A DNA stretch of 63,180 nucleotides from Candidatus Poseidonia sp. (GCA_030829545.1 JAURAI010000010.1:1-63180), one strand, 5' to 3'. Shown: positions 52,259 to 61,250, counted from the stretch's first letter. The notes: generated from the letters alone by a model not told the origin. Made by a program: numbers and translations.

Positions 52259-53559
52259 GCCGAGATTCTTCGTCATCCAGCCTTTGGAAAGGCGTGGATA
52301 GAAAAGCGATGGCTGTCGCTGAGTTTACCCTCAAACAACAACGCAAACGGCTTTCAACATGGGTTGTCTTTGGTGTTGGTTTTGCAGCCATGGCCATCTT
52401 GACCATGTTTTACATCGACGGCATGGTGCGTGATTATGATGCGATTGATAATGACGGAGATTCCATTGACACCGATGGTGACGGTTACCCCAACGGCCAA
52501 GAAATCGTATACGGCACAGACATCTACAACGAAAATTCACACCCGGGATTGCTCAACCCTTCCATCGAGCCCGATGACCCCAGTTTGTGGATTGATGAAG
52601 ATGACATCGATTGGGACGCATTTGTAGCGGGGAGTCATGGCTATGATGACGATGGTGACTGCAGAACCGATGCTCGAACAGCCTCACAAAAAGATAGCAA
52701 CAACAACGGCATTCCTTGTGATGTACGTATGGTCACTGCCTTGTATGGTGACGGGATTGCCATTGAGGGTGATACCAACGTTGACGAAGACCCTGACGAT
52801 GCAGCATATGGGCGAGAAGCCATTCACCGCGCTTCCATCTTGGCCTTGGGCAAATTCGGATTCGTCTTCTTGATCGGGATTTTTGTTCCACTCTTCATGG
52901 CGACAGGATTAATTCGCAACGAAATGACCTCTGGGACCATGCATTTCATGCTCGCAAAACCGATTGCTCGTACCGAAGTCTTCCTCTACCGAATGCTTGG
53001 TTTCCTCGCTCTCGCTTGGCCTTATGTCACCGTTCTGATTCTCCTCGAAGTGATCGTGTTCGGATTGGCAGGCCCAAGTGAAGGGTTCTTCCGCCTGCAA
53101 GACCTTGGCGTATGGTTATCCATATGGTTGGCCGCCTTGTTAGCAATACTCGTCTACGGCATGCTGTTTTGCATGCTTGGCGTGATGTGGAAACACGGCA
53201 TCATCCTCGCACTTCCTTTTGCTGCATGGGAATTGGGCATGATTCTCACAACACTCGGCGCACCTGATGCCTCCATTCTCAGATTTTCAGTCATCGGTTG
53301 GGCGATGAACATCGTTGATGCTGGAGCCGCACTCACGTGGGCGGATACGCAACTGATGATCGAAATCGGCATGTGGTTTGACAACGGGAGCAGTGAATCT
53401 CTTGTAGGTGCAGAAGCCTTGCAAATCTTTGCCTCAAGTCCAGGTCTTGGTTTGGGAGCGCTGGCTACCATCGTCGTGTCAGTCATTGTCCTCCTGTTCC
53501 AAGCAGCCTCGTGCTGGTTCCTCGGTGGGATCTTGTTCAAATCCAAAGAAATTGAGTGA
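52255..53559 (+). CDS. ABC-2 permease with extracytoplasmic Ca-binding insertion
   Basis: 434 residues. The first span (residues 35-55) is followed by a long outer loop, residues 58-185, rich in Asp: AIDNDGDSIDTDGDGYPNG is a TSP3-like repeat, and a later stretch, DDDGDCRTDARTA to SNNNGIPCDV, looks like a two-Cys excalibur-type Ca site. Five further spans follow, with the ABC-2 segment GLIRNEMTSGTMHFMLAKPIARTEVFLYRM. The insertion between span 1 and span 2 is not usual for ABC-2 permeases. Ends 9 bases before the Trp-rich gene. Confidence 0.83.
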   Translation: MSRDSSSSSLWKGVDRKAMAVAEFTLKQQRKRLSTWVVFGVGFAAMAILTMFYIDGMVRDYDAIDNDGDSIDTDGDGYPNGQEIVYGTDIYNENSHPGLLNPSIEPDDPSLWIDEDDIDWDAFVAGSHGYDDDGDCRTDARTASQKDSNNNGIPCDVRMVTALYGDGIAIEGDTNVDEDPDDAAYGREAIHRASILALGKFGFVFLIGIFVPLFMATGLIRNEMTSGTMHFMLAKPIARTEVFLYRMLGFLALAWPYVTVLILLEVIVFGLAGPSEGFFRLQDLGVWLSIWLAALLAILVYGMLFCMLGVMWKHGIILALPFAAWELGMILTTLGAPDASILRFSVIGWAMNIVDAGAALTWADTQLMIEIGMWFDNGSSESLVGAEALQIFASSPGLGLGALATIVVSVIVLLFQAASCWFLGGILFKSKEIE

Positions 53560-53568
53560 GTTGAATTC

Positions 53569-54774
53569 ATGACACAACCAATCATACCTCCAGCCTTCGC
53601 CGGGGATTTCTCCACGATGTGGAAACTTGCCATACGCCCGCCTTTGTGGCATATGACGTGGGATTGGTGGTGGTGGCTCGTCATGCTCGACGATGACGAG
53701 GAACGCCCATGGGGTCAACAGCTCATGGTATTGTGGTCAACCAAAGATAACGACCGTGTTGAAGTCAGCGGAACACCGTGGCTACCACGTGGACGGCCCG
53801 GTGTTGATGATGATAAAGCCATGATTCTCGACGGCATGGTGTGTGCCTGGTGGTTTGACGGAAGGACCATGCACGAGCCCTACATCAAGAGAAAGAGCAA
53901 CATGATCGTCATGGACGACCTCCACCCCCAGTGGCCAAGCAAAGGAAAGGGGAAGGGTGGAGGGGCAGTTGCACCGTTGCTTGATGATGACCTTTCCATG
54001 GGCTTGGCCAGCGATTTGTCACATTTTTGGCTCAATCTGAAAGGTGATGAAGAAGCCGTGAAGGGTGGGGCACCTCAGCATATGCAGCTTGAGTTGACCC
54101 CTTGGAACCCAGCCATGTCAATCGCTCGACCATCCAATGCGACCTATGCAGCCAATATGGGCTATGACATTCTACGTGTCCACGGGACGAAAGTGAAGGG
54201 AGTTATTGATGAAAAAGAAGTCACAGGAACTGCTTATTTTCAGAAAGTATGTGTTCAAGCCCCTTCGCCACCTTGGTACTGGGGAGTACTCCATTTCGAA
54301 GATGGCTCCTACATGGATTGGTTCTTACCGCACCTCTCACCAACCATGACCTCACGAAACCCACGACCGTGGAAGCGACGCGACATACAACATATTGCCC
54401 TCTCGCAAGGGGGATTATTCCATGATGCAAGACATCAGCGAACTGAAAAGTTTGCACGCGTGACTGTCACCAAAGAGACATCATCACGTCGAGAAGGACA
54501 ACACGGGCAAACTCCTGGGGCTCCCCTTCCAAGATTCAACCTGCACATGTGGAATGGAAGAACCAGCATCAAACTGGTCGTTGAAGCAGTGGAACGAGCA
54601 CACTGGCATTTCGATCAACCAACGCGTGGCGGTCTCTGGTCGCACCTGACGTACAATGAATATCCATTGGAAGTCATGCGCCTCGAAATCAAGGACGAAC
54701 ACGGTCTACGGACTCGATCAGATTACGGGTGGGCTCGTGGGAATGCCGAGCATGCTTGGGGCATACTCCATTGA
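53569..54774 (+). CDS. Trp-rich protein, possible lipocalin/CrtC-like fold
   Basis: 401 residues without a signal peptide or membrane span. It is unusually rich in Trp and His (for instance WHMTWDWWWWLVM near residue 27). The run of beta-strand-like segments ending TAYFQKVCVQAPSPPWYWGVLHFEDGSYMDW vaguely recalls the double-lipocalin CrtC/AttH family, but I cannot confirm this. It begins 9 bases after the ABC permease and may bind or modify the exported substrate. Low confidence in function, good confidence that it is a gene. Confidence 0.65.
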   Translation: MTQPIIPPAFAGDFSTMWKLAIRPPLWHMTWDWWWWLVMLDDDEERPWGQQLMVLWSTKDNDRVEVSGTPWLPRGRPGVDDDKAMILDGMVCAWWFDGRTMHEPYIKRKSNMIVMDDLHPQWPSKGKGKGGGAVAPLLDDDLSMGLASDLSHFWLNLKGDEEAVKGGAPQHMQLELTPWNPAMSIARPSNATYAANMGYDILRVHGTKVKGVIDEKEVTGTAYFQKVCVQAPSPPWYWGVLHFEDGSYMDWFLPHLSPTMTSRNPRPWKRRDIQHIALSQGGLFHDARHQRTEKFARVTVTKETSSRREGQHGQTPGAPLPRFNLHMWNGRTSIKLVVEAVERAHWHFDQPTRGGLWSHLTYNEYPLEVMRLEIKDEHGLRTRSDYGWARGNAEHAWGILH

Positions 54775-54841
54775 AAATACCCGATAAAACGGGGCAAGGT
54801 ATTTGATTCATATCACCCACCACCCACCAAGAGGCCTCGTG

Positions 54842-55870
54842 ATGTCCGAAGAAAACCAAGAAGAGGAAACCAAAGAAACCTTGACAGAAGAATCTGTTCA
54901 AGCCTCTCAAACTGAGTCGCTCAAGAAGAAATACCGCCTCATTACAGGTGAAAGCGTTTTGGAGAACGGTGAAGCAAAGCCCAGCACACTGGCATTCCTT
55001 GGCATGTATGTTCTCGGATTGATTGTCTTTGGCGTCCACTTCCTCTTTGGAAACGGAGTCAATGCATCGGATGATGCATCGATGGCATTGCGAATCGTCA
55101 GCAGCCTGATTGCATTGACTGGAAGCGAATCAGTACCGATTGGCTTCGTGTTGGTCATGGGATTCATCACGTGGGCCAACCGAATGTTGAATGTCTCGAC
55201 ATCGGGCCGATGGGTCACGATTGCTCTTTTGGTAATCACCTTCATGCCCGTCATCATACAAATTGACGACATGCTGAGTTACATTCTAGGCATCTTCAGC
55301 GACGGAGACGTGGGAGATTTCATTCCCTTTGGCTATGATTACATCATCTTCGGGGCTATCTTTACGGGTGTCTTCTGGGGTGCTACGTGGAAATATCAAC
55401 GCAGTTTCTCCTACGCAGTGACCACCAATGCAGTCATCTTCCAGCACAGTTTCTTACTCTCAAGGTCTCACCGAAGAATCCTCTTTGACCGCATCTCTGA
55501 AGTGATGGTCGAGCGAACCCCTATGGGTACCTTGCTGGGTTATGCTACGGTGACGATCATGACCGATTCCGGCGTGGGCTTGGTCGATGAAACCGTTGGC
55601 GTCAATGCGGGCGGAAAGATGCCAGGAGCGTCCGCTTCAGCCGATGACTCTACCGCAACCAAAGTTCGCAAAGGCTTCTTGCGTTCCTTCTTTGCATTCC
55701 TGACTTACCAGCGAACATCACGCCGTGTTGACCCCGACCCAAAACACTGCTTTTACAAGATTCGAAAGTGGGAAAGTACCAAACTTCTGTTGAACGAAAT
55801 GCACAAGAAGCATTCCTCCTCCAACCTTCTCGAAGACCTCAAAGATGCCATCTCCACCGATGACAACTGA
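54842..55870 (+). CDS. Membrane protein with bacterial-PH-like (bPH2) domain
   Basis: 342 residues, ATG at 54842. An acidic N-terminal 30 residues precede about four spans (residues 56-75, 90-120, 128-150, 170-190). The soluble C-terminal half begins FSYAVTTNAVIFQHSFLLSRSHRRILFDRISEVMVERTPMGTLLGYATVTIMT, the YdbS-like PH pattern. A flexible Gly/Ala/Ser loop and a helical tail follow. TTCATATC at about 28-35 bases before the ATG may be its TATA box. Function unknown; such proteins are peripheral envelope factors. Confidence 0.75.
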   Translation: MSEENQEEETKETLTEESVQASQTESLKKKYRLITGESVLENGEAKPSTLAFLGMYVLGLIVFGVHFLFGNGVNASDDASMALRIVSSLIALTGSESVPIGFVLVMGFITWANRMLNVSTSGRWVTIALLVITFMPVIIQIDDMLSYILGIFSDGDVGDFIPFGYDYIIFGAIFTGVFWGATWKYQRSFSYAVTTNAVIFQHSFLLSRSHRRILFDRISEVMVERTPMGTLLGYATVTIMTDSGVGLVDETVGVNAGGKMPGASASADDSTATKVRKGFLRSFFAFLTYQRTSRRVDPDPKHCFYKIRKWESTKLLLNEMHKKHSSSNLLEDLKDAISTDDN

Positions 55871-55942
55871 ATGAGACGGGGAAGAATGCCCGTGGGAGGC
55901 TTGAAAAGCCCCATCCACCACGCCGTATTGGAGATGCATATC

Positions 55943-56461
55943 ATGAGTGAAGAATTGCTTGCGACACCAATTGAATTGTTTAGAAACGGCGACCTTGATG
56001 GAGCCATGGCTGACCTTGATACCAAAATTGCCAGCAACGGTGATGTTGCTGAACTCCACCACATGTGGGCTGAGTTTGCAAACATGAAGAACATGGAGGC
56101 ACAAGACGACGTGGTACCCGGTCGGAAGATCATGAATGCGTACAAGAAAGCCATGGAACTTGATGAAGAAAACATGGAATACATCGCAGACTTTGCGTCC
56201 TTTGCACTCGAATGCCGCCGCATTCCTGTTGCTGTCAAGGAATTCCAACGCTACGCACGTCGTTTGCAGTTGGAAGACATTCCCGTTGATGAAGTCCTCT
56301 TCACCGCCAGTCGGAATTTGGTTGATGCCATTGAAGTCATGGACCCGAGCCGACAAAACCCAATGATTCAGCCTTGGTTGAAGCAAGCCCTTGAATGGGC
56401 AGTTGGTGCTCTCGGTTACACTTCCGAAGAAGCCATTGCAACCTTGAATTCTGATGAATAA
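55943..56461 (+). CDS. TPR-like helical repeat protein
   Basis: 172 residues from ATG at 55943, which has GGAG nine bases upstream; the frame opens at 55871. Helix pairs such as PIELFRNGDLDGAMADLDTKIASNGDVAELHHMW and AYKKAMELDEENMEYIADFASFALE have the tetratricopeptide spacing. Likely a soluble adaptor. It precedes truA by 12 bases. No specific partner can be named. Confidence 0.72.
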   Translation: MSEELLATPIELFRNGDLDGAMADLDTKIASNGDVAELHHMWAEFANMKNMEAQDDVVPGRKIMNAYKKAMELDEENMEYIADFASFALECRRIPVAVKEFQRYARRLQLEDIPVDEVLFTASRNLVDAIEVMDPSRQNPMIQPWLKQALEWAVGALGYTSEEAIATLNSDE

Positions 56462-56473
56462 GGAGAGGAGAGG

Positions 56474-57391
56474 GTGGCCAACACCGTTCGTCTCTTCTTT
56501 CGAATCGGCTACCTTGGGGATGAGTTTCACGGAAGTCAAATTCAGCCCGATGTGAAAACTGTTCAAGGAGAACTCATCCGAGTGTTTCGTTCGTTGAAAT
56601 GGTTATCGAAGGAAGATGGAGAACACTATTTGGTGCTCTCAAGCCGAACGGACGCTGGCGTTCACGTTCGTATCAACGGAGGCATTGTTGACATGGACGC
56701 TGAATTGTGGGCAGTTCTGACACCTCGTAAAATCATCAGAGCCGTCGACGACCGCTTAAATCCAAACATCGCCTTTCTCACCGTTGAAGAAGTTGACAAA
56801 GACTACAACCCCAGATTGGCGCTTCACCGAGTTTACAGATACCGCCTGGAGGGAATGGAATTTTGGTATGAACCCGACCACGAGCAATTTGAATCATGGT
56901 TGAACCTCTTCGTCGGAACCTATGATGCACGGAACTTCGCCCGTCTTGAGGAGGGAAAAAACCCAATACGCACCATCCTTCGTGCAACCCCTTGGATTGA
57001 AGATGGACGATTGGTAGGTTTTGAAATCATTGGAGAAGCCTTCCTTTGGAATCAGGTGAGAAGAGTCGCTAATGCCTTGTTCCAATTGTCAACCGGAGAA
57101 TTAACTGCTGGACAGATTCAATCTGCTATCGAGAATCCCCACACACCCGTTGATTTTGGTGTTGCACCCTCCCAATGGCTCGTCCTCTGGGGTGTAGAGT
57201 GGGCCGACTTCCCGCTTTCCGAAAGTACCCATTCGACCTTGTTTTCACCACCTCCACAAGGTCGGTCTGCGGAACGAACGAAAATGGGTCGTTGGCAGCA
57301 GGCTGCACAGCATGAAATGAAAACCATGCTCTACAATGAATGGGCCGAGATTGGTACCTTGGATGACGCATACCACGACAAATCAAAGTGA
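56474..57391 (+). CDS. truA: tRNA pseudouridine synthase TruA
   Basis: 305 residues, GTG start with an AAGGAGAGGAGAGG tract immediately before. The catalytic Asp is in LSSRTDAGVHV. Other TruA marks are HRVYRYRLEG, GTYDARNFARLEEGKNPIRTI and EAFLWNQVRRVANAL. It converts uridines at 38-40 of tRNA anticodon arms. The C-terminal 60 residues (Pro/Gln-rich) extend beyond the usual core. Its end overlaps the convergent ribK by 9 bases. Confidence 0.93.
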   Translation: MANTVRLFFRIGYLGDEFHGSQIQPDVKTVQGELIRVFRSLKWLSKEDGEHYLVLSSRTDAGVHVRINGGIVDMDAELWAVLTPRKIIRAVDDRLNPNIAFLTVEEVDKDYNPRLALHRVYRYRLEGMEFWYEPDHEQFESWLNLFVGTYDARNFARLEEGKNPIRTILRATPWIEDGRLVGFEIIGEAFLWNQVRRVANALFQLSTGELTAGQIQSAIENPHTPVDFGVAPSQWLVLWGVEWADFPLSESTHSTLFSPPPQGRSAERTKMGRWQQAAQHEMKTMLYNEWAEIGTLDDAYHDKSK

Positions 57392-57853
57392 GAGTGTGAC
57401 CAAGTCGCCATCAGTGAGATCAAAATGCTCCCTCAAAAAGGCGGTTGAGATCACTTCAATGACATCCACATGGCGAGTCAAATCAGGAATAAGGAGGGCG
57501 CATTCAATCGATTCGCCCTCGAAAGTAATTCGTCCTTTGAAGGCGGACGCACCGCCGAAAGAGACCCCATCTCGTAGAAAGCCCCTGATGCGAATAAGAG
57601 GATAATCACTCACATCATGGCCCTTGGCTGTGTTGCGTGCGGTTTCAGGCGCATCCAATGTATCAATGCCTGCTTTTTGACGAAGAGCAATGTATTGACT
57701 CAACATTTCAGGTTCAATCGTGATGTTCAATGTACCCGGCCAAGCTTTCGTTCCAAGGACTGCTTGGAATTGGTCTTGGTAGTGTGGTTGTGCCATGAAG
57801 ACATGGGCGCGGCCAAGGCCACTGCTTACCGCTCCGGAGAGTTCCATATCCAT
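57383..57853 (-). CDS. ribK: CTP-dependent riboflavin kinase (archaeal RibK)
   Basis: 156 residues. The family pattern is complete: GAVSSGLGRAHVFM, then YQDQFQAVLGTKAWPGTLNITIE, and CALLIPDLTRHVDVIEVISTAFLREHFDLTDGDLVTL. It phosphorylates riboflavin to FMN using CTP, a purely archaeal enzyme. ATG at 57853 is used; the next ATG two codons later (57847) is an alternative. Confidence 0.9.
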   Translation of the reverse strand: MDMELSGAVSSGLGRAHVFMAQPHYQDQFQAVLGTKAWPGTLNITIEPEMLSQYIALRQKAGIDTLDAPETARNTAKGHDVSDYPLIRIRGFLRDGVSFGGASAFKGRITFEGESIECALLIPDLTRHVDVIEVISTAFLREHFDLTDGDLVTLSL

Positions 57854-57931
57854 GGCGTGACAATCTTCCTTATTGAGGGTGCGTTCTCAACCAGTTCAAT
57901 CATTGATAAGGACTCAACAGATTCTCTTGCC

Positions 57932-58417
57932 ATGACCGAAGATGAACACGAAGACAACGAATCGAGCGGGGAACAAGAAACTGAAAACGAGGCCATGCCC
58001 TCTCCTACCGAGGAGGAGTTGTTTGGAAGTGACCTCGAAACATTTCTGATTGCATTGAATCGGTTCAGTCGCCTCGCTGATAAACTTGAATGGCCAGAAA
58101 ATATGCCACTTGACAACGACATGAACATCATGTTCCGAGCCTTCAAAACATACTGGCGTCAGCGTATTCGCCAACGAAAAGCGACCGAGCAATACGAACT
58201 CAGCAGGTTGCGCGATGATAACACGACGAATTCCCCACCCAGTGACCATGACTTCAAGCGATTCTTCCGTTCACGTTTCCGATTCCATGTGGATGATGAA
58301 GATGAGGTTGAGGATGAACCCGTCTTCATCGACCCTGGAGAACATCAACCGGATGAAAAACCAAGCAGTGATGCTGCTCAGCAACGAGAGAGTGAGTTCC
58401 GAGAGAAGTGGGAATAA
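57932..58417 (+). CDS. Acidic protein of unknown function
   Basis: 161 residues from ATG at 57932; the frame is open back to 57617, but that part is antisense to ribK. Highly acidic N- and C-terminal tails flank a helical centre (LETFLIALNRFSRLADKLEWPEN ... MFRAFKTYWRQRIRQRKATEQYEL). No membrane span, no known motif. Converges on the YbjQ-like gene. Confidence 0.6.
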   Translation: MTEDEHEDNESSGEQETENEAMPSPTEEELFGSDLETFLIALNRFSRLADKLEWPENMPLDNDMNIMFRAFKTYWRQRIRQRKATEQYELSRLRDDNTTNSPPSDHDFKRFFRSRFRFHVDDEDEVEDEPVFIDPGEHQPDEKPSSDAAQQRESEFREKWE

Positions 58418-58419
58418 TC

Positions 58420-58917
58420 TCAGCGAATACCTGTGGCGAAGGCAAGGAATTCTACTGAAGCCTGCTTGCTCTTATCGGTTTTCGCAAAAGAAATGACGGA
58501 GGTTTCAATCCGAATGTTGATCAGCGATGTACATCCGAACTGCGCTGCTTGTTTCCTGAGGCGTAGCAAGGCCTCTCTTCGCCCGTAATCAAGGACGACA
58601 TCATAGGAATGAAGGCGGCCTCCGAAGATGCTCTTTACCCACATAAAGAAGATCTGACCCATTGACGGGCCAACGCACAGACTGACATGGAGCAATGTGG
58701 AGTATTCTGCGCCAACTTGAGACATCTTATTTGATGTTGTAACGGATGCTTTATTGTCAAAGCCATAGGTGTTGACGATCACTTTCTCTTCCTCCCTGAG
58801 GGTTGACATGATGCTATCCTGGTACCAGCGTCCTAGAGCCCAAGAGGTGAATGGAAACACAAGTGAGACTGCGATTCCAATAATGGAATACACGAGAATG
58901 CTGACCAGTGCTGACAT
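58420..58917 (-). CDS. Membrane-anchored YbjQ-like protein
   Basis: 165 residues. A single N-terminal span (about 5-30) anchors a C-terminal domain that resembles the YbjQ/UPF0145 family: FGGRLHSYDVVLDYGRREALLRLRKQAAQFGCTSLINIRIETS. The classic YbjQ protein is encoded just upstream on the same strand with a 9-base gap, so this looks like a diverged membrane-tethered paralogue. GTGAGG lies 7 bases before the ATG. Function unknown; the YbjQ family has a pentameric ring and putative metal binding. Confidence 0.75.
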   Translation of the reverse strand: MSALVSILVYSIIGIAVSLVFPFTSWALGRWYQDSIMSTLREEEKVIVNTYGFDNKASVTTSNKMSQVGAEYSTLLHVSLCVGPSMGQIFFMWVKSIFGGRLHSYDVVLDYGRREALLRLRKQAAQFGCTSLINIRIETSVISFAKTDKSKQASVEFLAFATGIR

Positions 58918-58926
58918 GGAGATGCC

Positions 58927-59262
58927 TCACTCGACGACGACCGCAGTTCCGTAGCAAAACAATTCAGAGGCACCAGCAGCAACGTTGGATGTTGCAAAAC
59001 GTACGTTGACAATTCCATTTGCTCCACGTGCATGCGCATCCATCATCATGCGTTGAAGGGCTTCATTACGAGATTCATTTAGTAATTCCGTATAGGCTTT
59101 CAATTCACCACCGACGATGTTCTTGAGGCCAGCAAAAATATCCTTACCAATGTGTTTGGCTCGAACAGTGGAACCTGTCACAAGACCGAGAGAATTGACA
59201 ACAGTCTTGCCGGGAATCGATTCTACATTTGACATGAGTAAGCTGATGACTTGTCCTTCCAT
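58927..59262 (-). CDS. YbjQ/UPF0145-family protein
   Basis: 111 residues. The match is clear: SIPGKTVVNSLGLVTGSTVRAKHIGKDIFAGLKNIVGGEL, then AYTELLNESRNEALQRMMMDAHARGANGIVNVRFATS. It forms small oligomeric rings in known structures; heavy-metal binding has been suggested. ATG at 59262 has a TTAAAT box 24-29 bases upstream; an internal ATG at 59235 matches the usual family start. It is co-transcribed with the anchored paralogue. Confidence 0.9.
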   Translation of the reverse strand: MEGQVISLLMSNVESIPGKTVVNSLGLVTGSTVRAKHIGKDIFAGLKNIVGGELKAYTELLNESRNEALQRMMMDAHARGANGIVNVRFATSNVAAGASELFCYGTAVVVE

Positions 59263-59322
59263 GCCCGTTGATATTGAGGGGGCACATTTAATCCTAGCGC
59301 CTGGACAGTCATTGTAAAACCA

Positions 59323-60810
59323 TCAGAGAATTGGCTGCTTCCTCAGCCATTCAAGGTCTGAAATGTAGAGTTGGCGTATGTCGTCAAGCCCGAGAACGAG
59401 CATCGCCAATCGCTCAAGACCCATGCCCCATGCGAGAACTGGTGAGGCGATTCCGAGTGGTTCGGTGACCTCTGGCCGGAAGATACCGGCGCCTCCCAAT
59501 TCGAGCCATTTGCCACGCCATTTGACTTCGATTTCCAAACTCGGCTCAGTATACGGGAAATAGGCAGGACGAACCCTGACCTCAGGAAGGCCCATCTTAG
59601 CGTAGAAGGTTTTGAGTGTGGTCACAAGCATCTGCAAGTTGGCACCTTCCTCCATGATGATTCCCTCAATCTGGTGGAATTCTGGAAGATGGGTACGATC
59701 AATCGCTTCTTTGCGAAAAACTCGGTCCACCGAAAACACCCTACAAGCGTCAAGAGAATGCCGTGCGAGGTACTGAATGGTGTTAACGGTGGTGTGGGTG
59801 CGAAGCAGGGGGCGCTTGGAGACATCCGTTGAATACGAACCACCCCAACCAGACGACCCGGTTTCTCCACCGTGCTCGTGAATCTCTTTCCATAGATTCA
59901 TGATGTCCTCATCAAGATCGATTGAAGCGGGTTGGTCAAGGTAAAAGGTATCCTGCATCTCTCTGGCAGGGTGGTCTTGTGGAATAAAGAGGGCGTCCAT
60001 GTTCCACCCCGCTGACTGAACATAATCATCCACGAGTTCCGAGAAACCCATTTCAAGAAAGACGGAACGAATCCGCTCGATGAGCGCTTGCATCGGATGA
60101 CTGCGTCCAGTACGAGGAGTGCTCGCATCAAGCGTGACGTCAAATGCCCTGAATTCTGCTTCTTTCCAAGCATCAGTTTGCAACAATTCAGGTGTGATTT
60201 CGCTGACGACCAAAGTCTCTTTCAGGGAATCTTGAGGGACACGACCACCTTCAGAGGTCATGGACCATGTTCGCTGAATTGAATCGACGATGGAGATGAG
60301 GTTCTTTCGTTGCTTGAAATGGTGAACCATTGACGAATCAACTTCATTGGCATCACAAGGAAGCGAGGCTAGAAACTCAGAACGCAACTTGAGTTCAGCA
60401 TGGATTGCTGCCTCGTCTGTGAATTGGAAAACGCCTTGGTTGATGACAACACCAAGTTGCTTGAGAAGACCTACTCCCGGGCCTGCTTCATGGCGTTCAA
60501 AGTCGCCCTGCAACGCCTGCATGGAAGGACGTTCCTGTGCGAGAATCCAATCCCACAATCGTTGCTCAAGAAGTGTGTTTTCAACTGCCTTTTCACCTTC
60601 AGCATCAAGGCGAACCTCGCTGGACACCGTCTCGCTGACTTCTACAAATCCGTGATTCTCCAATCCGTGTCCTGCCCCCACTGCGACAGCTTGGTCCGTC
60701 CAATCACAGGCACGAAGCACTTCTTCGAGACTCCATGAGGACTTGGAGGGTTCACTCTGCATCTTGAGCAACATCCGCCGCTCAGGATTCAAGAGGTTGG
60801 GTGCATCCAT
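59323..60810 (-). CDS. pheS: Phenylalanine-tRNA ligase alpha subunit
   Basis: 495 residues, the archaeal/eukaryotic length, with N-terminal winged-helix DNA-binding-like repeats. The catalytic core includes motif 2 (LPEFHQIEGIIMEEG), RPAYFPYTEPSLEIEV and motif 3 (LAWGMGLERLAMLVLGLDDIRQLY). It charges tRNA-Phe together with PheT, which is not in this window. A TTTCAAA box about 25-31 bases upstream and a GGAGGG site precede the ATG at 60810. Confidence 0.95.
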   Translation of the reverse strand: MDAPNLLNPERRMLLKMQSEPSKSSWSLEEVLRACDWTDQAVAVGAGHGLENHGFVEVSETVSSEVRLDAEGEKAVENTLLEQRLWDWILAQERPSMQALQGDFERHEAGPGVGLLKQLGVVINQGVFQFTDEAAIHAELKLRSEFLASLPCDANEVDSSMVHHFKQRKNLISIVDSIQRTWSMTSEGGRVPQDSLKETLVVSEITPELLQTDAWKEAEFRAFDVTLDASTPRTGRSHPMQALIERIRSVFLEMGFSELVDDYVQSAGWNMDALFIPQDHPAREMQDTFYLDQPASIDLDEDIMNLWKEIHEHGGETGSSGWGGSYSTDVSKRPLLRTHTTVNTIQYLARHSLDACRVFSVDRVFRKEAIDRTHLPEFHQIEGIIMEEGANLQMLVTTLKTFYAKMGLPEVRVRPAYFPYTEPSLEIEVKWRGKWLELGGAGIFRPEVTEPLGIASPVLAWGMGLERLAMLVLGLDDIRQLYISDLEWLRKQPIL

Positions 60811-60833
60811 GTACCCTCCAGCCTTGCACCCGC

Positions 60834-60841
60834 TTTGAAAT
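60834..60841 (-). promoter_or_regulatory. TATA-like box for pheS
   Basis: ATTTCAAA on the minus strand, 24-31 bases before the ATG at 60810. A GGAGGG Shine-Dalgarno site also lies just before that ATG, so a short leader is possible. Confidence 0.4.
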
Positions 60842-60871
60842 CACCGTTAGCATTGAGCACGAAATGGCCGT

Positions 60872-61246
60872 TCATTCTTCTTCCCAAAGAAGGCGGTCAC
60901 ATTTGGAACATGTGTAGCGAGAAGGTTTGGCACCTTCCCGGATTTCGACATGGCCACAAGGCCCGCAGAGAATTGAAGATGAGATGGGTTCATCGAGCGT
61001 AACATCGACTCGAAACATGACACGCCCAGCATCAGGAAGCGGTTCACCGTCAGGCTGCCAGGCAGCGACGGCTTCAGGAGAGAGGCCAACTTGCCGACTC
61101 ATACTCATCCCCGTGATGAAGAAAACAATACCGAACATGCCGATGGTGACTGCAATTGAACCAAGATTTGCTACCGAGAGGAATGCACCAAAAACGATGC
61201 ATACAAATCCGGTGATGAGAAAATTTTCACGGCTCAGTCGTGACAT
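60872..61246 (-). CDS. Two-span membrane protein with C-terminal zinc ribbon
   Basis: 124 residues. Two adjacent spans (about 11-28 and 32-48) are followed by a soluble part with a four-Cys zinc ribbon: CGPCGHVE and YTCSKCDRLLWEEE. It sits between the aminotransferase and pheS on the same strand. No family recognised. Confidence 0.7.
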   Translation of the reverse strand: MSRLSRENFLITGFVCIVFGAFLSVANLGSIAVTIGMFGIVFFITGMSMSRQVGLSPEAVAAWQPDGEPLPDAGRVMFRVDVTLDEPISSSILCGPCGHVEIREGAKPSRYTCSKCDRLLWEEE

Positions 61247-61250
61247 CTAA

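Noticed and set aside
57617-57931. Upstream part of the acidic-protein frame
   Set aside because: Antisense to ribK, with unlike composition; ATG at 57932 gives a coherent protein.
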